A program made the translations under genes and the position numbers. This document shows positions 5,275 to 7,327 of a DNA stretch of 7,327 bases, piece after piece. Where the stretch lies: positions 1-7,327 of the forward strand of contig JBBRQP010000120.1 of assembly GCA_038226175.1 (NCBI GenBank), given 5' to 3'. The first letter of the stretch is position 1. Every line of letters starts with the position of its first letter. Below the pieces are notes generated by a model, which made no database searches, was not told where the DNA came from, and saw nothing but the letters and a program-made list of their open reading frames with translations. This DNA comes from JBBRQP01 sp038226175 (lineage in GTDB: Bacteria > Cyanobacteriota > Cyanobacteriia > Gloeobacterales > Anthocerotibacteraceae).

Positions 5275-7062
5275 TCAATTAAGGAAGGGCTTCAGGTCAT
5301 GTTCAACGGAGGTAGAGTCCTTACGTTTAGCTTTAGAGAGGTTATGGGATTTAGCTAGACCGTGAGTTTGATTATAGGATTCTAGTTGAGGTTTATGGAT
5401 AGCCCAGAACTTTTGCGTCGCAGGTTGATTACAGCCAGAGACGCGAGCGAGGATGGATTGACTAAAAGCCCATTTATCTTGAACAGAGGAGGTCTGAGCA
5501 TTAAAAGCGATGATAGCGTTCATGACTTTAGCTAGAGAGTCTTGAGCAGTATTCCGTCGGTTAGGGTTATTTGTAGTGGGTTGGGACGTAGTGGGTACAG
5601 GTAGGTTAGTTGTGGGCAGCGGGGTAAGAGAGGTAAGAGGGGCAGTAGGAAAGGAAGAGGGGTTAGTAGGGGTGTGAGGCGTAGTGGCACCTGGAGCAGT
5701 GAGCGCAGCCGTAGCCGGGTTAGGCGTAGTAGTAGTAGTGGGAGAGAGAGCTTGCACGAGGGCTAAAGCGTTTTGGGCTAGTTGGAGTAGAAGGCCATTT
5801 AGATTGGCATCGATGAGGGTAGGAGTAGTGTCCGGCTGGGCATTCAGTTGACGCTGTAGAACACTCAGAGTTTTAGCCTGTTGGTTTAATTGCGAGGAGA
5901 GTTCTTCGACCTGGAACTCAAGGGCATGATACTGGGTAGTGATGTCCTGTATATAGGCTGTGAGTCCTTCAGGAGGGCAATTCAGGGTACTGGAAAGGGT
6001 AAGGGTAATCTCAGCCAGGGTAGTGAGATGCTGTTCTAATAGAGACGATTTAGCGGGAGTAGATGGCCCTGCAGCGAGTGTATTAGGTAGGTTGGGAGTA
6101 GTCACGATTTTCTCTTTATGGTGATGATTAAAGACTTGTAGGACTTGTACGCCGGGAAGGTCAAGTTTGATGCCCCGGCGGGTGTCATGGGTAGCGTAAT
6201 CATCGTAATGGCGGCCTGCAATATAGGAGCGACGCAGTTCTTCAGACTCGGCTTCAAGAACCTGGAAATGCCCTTGGATGTGAGCTTTGAACTCTTGGAC
6301 TGCCACAGTTTGTGGACAATACCAGTGGGTCGCAATCGCCCCATAGACACTTCTGAATAAATGAGTATAGAGGTCTTCGCCATCACGAGGGGGTACGAGT
6401 CCGGTGAAGTGATAGTTAACGGCTTTGACGACTGCCGCGCCATAACGGTCATTGATGATTTTGGGAGTGTCTAGCTCAGAGACCTGGAGGGACTCACGTA
6501 AACGCAGTTGTGCTGCAATCACTAGCTGTGCCGGGACGAGAGTAGGGATTTCAAAGGAAAGGTTAACCTTCTCCCCCCGCCGCTTAAGCGCACCACTAAA
6601 CATGACCGAGTACGCGCTTTTTTCCGTGAACGTAGCAGTAGAGAGAATCTCGGTCGAGCGACGGCCTGTAACCGCTACCAGACCAGCCGCCAGGTCATAC
6701 CAATAGCTACTCGCTAATAGTTCTAAAGCCTTGACTACAATGGCTTCTGGGTCTTCAATGATTTGTACTTGCTCATTACGATGCTGTACGCGGTCGATGA
6801 TGGAGCCATTCATCGTGCGCCATTGTTGCTCAGTAAAGTTCATCGTCACCAAGGCGATATGGTCTTCACCAAACTCTTCTCGGATGGCGTTGCGGGTTTC
6901 TGTCATGGGCACGCGCTGTTGCGAGAGAGTAACCAAGCCTCTGCTAGCCCATTGATCTTTCATCCAGTTAGCCCACTGTTCGGCCTCTGTCTGATCCGCT
7001 GTGGTCAGATACTTGACGGCGGGGAAGTAGGTTTCGAGTAGCTGCTTAAGCCATAGCTTCAT
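5275..7062 (-). CDS. telomere resolvase (protelomerase)-like tyrosine recombinase with C-terminal extension
   Basis: This encodes 595 residues from the ATG complementary to 7060-7062, which has AGG seven bases upstream. A TTG six codons earlier is less likely. Protelomerases cut and rejoin replicated palindromic telomeres into covalently closed hairpin ends. The catalytic order of tyrosine recombinases is visible: R135 in TGRRSTEIL, a candidate lysine K160 in FSGALKRRGE, H234-x-x-R237 in THLFRSVYG, and H265 in HIQGHF. They are followed by tyrosines Y280, Y286 and Y289 (RRSYIAGRHYDDYATHD). The TGRRSTE and long H-x-x-R to tyrosine region fit the telomere resolvase group better than Xer or Int proteins. 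After the core (about 105-305) come a predicted coiled coil (about 338-408), a Thr/Pro-rich linker (about 440-503) and a C-terminal domain with KWAFSQSILARVSGCNQPA, perhaps DNA-binding. TelN and TelK are of similar size (631 and 640); TelA and ResT are shorter. Which tyrosine is the nucleophile is not settled by eye. An ordinary recombinase remains possible. Confidence 0.75.
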   Translation of the reverse strand: MKLWLKQLLETYFPAVKYLTTADQTEAEQWANWMKDQWASRGLVTLSQQRVPMTETRNAIREEFGEDHIALVTMNFTEQQWRTMNGSIIDRVQHRNEQVQIIEDPEAIVVKALELLASSYWYDLAAGLVAVTGRRSTEILSTATFTEKSAYSVMFSGALKRRGEKVNLSFEIPTLVPAQLVIAAQLRLRESLQVSELDTPKIINDRYGAAVVKAVNYHFTGLVPPRDGEDLYTHLFRSVYGAIATHWYCPQTVAVQEFKAHIQGHFQVLEAESEELRRSYIAGRHYDDYATHDTRRGIKLDLPGVQVLQVFNHHHKEKIVTTPNLPNTLAAGPSTPAKSSLLEQHLTTLAEITLTLSSTLNCPPEGLTAYIQDITTQYHALEFQVEELSSQLNQQAKTLSVLQRQLNAQPDTTPTLIDANLNGLLLQLAQNALALVQALSPTTTTTPNPATAALTAPGATTPHTPTNPSSFPTAPLTSLTPLPTTNLPVPTTSQPTTNNPNRRNTAQDSLAKVMNAIIAFNAQTSSVQDKWAFSQSILARVSGCNQPATQKFWAIHKPQLESYNQTHGLAKSHNLSKAKRKDSTSVEHDLKPFLN

Positions 7063-7094
7063 CAAACAACCTATTAACAAGACAACATATATAT

Positions 7095-7124
7095 AAAATA
7101 GCTTATTAGTGTAGAGCTTGTCAA
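7095..7124 (-). promoter_or_regulatory. promoter of the telomere resolvase-like gene
   Basis: On the minus strand a perfect TTGACA -35 (7119-7124) is followed, 18 bases on, by TATTTT (7095-7100) as a four-of-six -10 box. The start would be near 7088, about 25 bases before the ATG at 7062. It lies between the gene and the insertion sequence, so the IS has not separated gene from promoter. Confidence 0.5.
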
Positions 7125-7129
7125 GACAA
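7118..7129. promoter_or_regulatory. candidate operator TTGTC-AA-GACAA over the -35 box
   Basis: TTGTC (7118-7122) and GACAA (7125-7129) form a perfect inverted repeat with a two-base gap, and it contains the TTGACA -35 of the resolvase-like gene. A further GACAA half-site, within the repeated CAAGACAA, lies at 7081-7085 just past the predicted start. A protein bound here would block the promoter; autoregulation is a guess. Confidence 0.33.
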
Positions 7130-7188
7130 TGTATAGGTATGAATTAGAGATTATTGATAGAGTGTCAGGCAAGCTCGACCGCACACGG

Positions 7189-7327
7189 GGTTCTGTTGCA
7201 AAAATAAAATAAGAAACAGTTCTTCTCAGAAGACTTACCCGTCACACGGCTAGTCCGAACAAACGTTCAATAAATTTCACCTGTGATTTAATTGCTCCTT
7301 TTCCTACTTCTTGGATTTGACCTTTGC
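7189..7327 (-). mobile_element. IS6-family insertion sequence, one end (rest beyond window)
   Basis: The sequence GGTTCTGTTGCAAA (7189-7202) matches the terminal inverted repeat typical of IS6-family elements such as IS257 and ISS1 (IS26 has the related GGCACTGTTGCAAA). Fifty-three bases inward is the stop of a transposase gene of the same family, at the expected distance. The 8 bases before the end (7181-7188, GCACACGG) would be the target duplication if one exists. The boundary could be one base earlier, since the G-run is ambiguous. The other end is outside the window, so completeness is unknown. Confidence 0.75.
7242..7327 (-). CDS. IS6-family transposase, C-terminal 27 residues
   Basis: This frame enters from the right edge and stops at the TGA complementary to 7242-7244. 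Its residues include KGQIQEVGKGAIKSQ and FIERLFGLAV at the very end. IS26-type DDE transposases end in a similar pattern: KGQ, then KGDV-like, then FI-x-x-LFG and a few residues. It catalyses replicative or conservative transposition of the IS. The catalytic DDE residues lie outside the window, so intactness cannot be judged. Confidence 0.78.
   Translation of the reverse strand, partial: KGQIQEVGKGAIKSQVKFIERLFGLAV

Noticed and set aside
5560..5760. G-rich, telomere-like stretch with GGTTAGTAGGGG-type runs on the + strand
   Set aside because: It is the complement of Thr/Pro codons in the linker of the resolvase-like protein, so coding composition explains it.
6102..7041. Several frames of 70-116 codons on both strands within the resolvase-like gene
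   Set aside because: They are shadows of the long minus-strand gene, whose frame shows clear recombinase motifs.
7086..7101. ATATATAT alternating run as a possible telomere resolution site
   Set aside because: It is too short and has no extended palindrome around it; it is better explained as AT-rich promoter DNA of the resolvase-like gene.

Overview
The window looks like accessory DNA, most likely a plasmid or island of a cyanobacterium. This is inferred from family resemblance recalled from memory, not from a search. The clues are the start of a DUF2887/Rpn-type nuclease gene at the left edge, a small ribbon-helix-helix protein with a GRPRLD-like lead-in, a telomere-resolvase (protelomerase)-like protein with a long C-terminal extension, and a TopA with a basic lysine-rich tail. 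No rRNA, tRNA or CRISPR array was seen.

Left part (1-1700): the 5' end of a DUF2887/Rpn-like gene on the minus strand runs off the left edge. It is divergent from a small ribbon-helix-helix gene. A gene-poor stretch of about 420 bases follows and holds a nested inverted-repeat element (586-722) with signs of a folded + strand RNA. Next is an uncharacterised two-part protein (948-1541).

Middle (1702-5162): a complete bacterial type IA DNA topoisomerase, topA, meets by convergent 4-base overlap a small secreted protein with a Cys/His-rich motif and a TPR-like segment. Divergent from that gene, behind a good promoter, is a two-gene unit: a two-transmembrane protein resembling the SLATT architecture, coupled through a GTGA start/stop overlap to a 44-residue protein that is one third proline.

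Right part (5163-7327): a 595-residue tyrosine-recombinase-fold protein of the telomere resolvase type lies on the minus strand. It has a consensus-like promoter whose -35 box sits inside a TTGTC-AA-GACAA inverted repeat. About 60 bases further upstream begins an IS6-family insertion sequence, recognised from its GGTTCTGTTGCAAA end and the C-terminus of its transposase. It runs off the right edge.

Taken together, the window carries DNA-topology and DNA-end functions (TopA, resolvase-like protein), a possible membrane effector pair and mobile-element debris. The resolvase-like gene raises the possibility of a linear replicon with hairpin ends, but no obvious telomere palindrome is present here.
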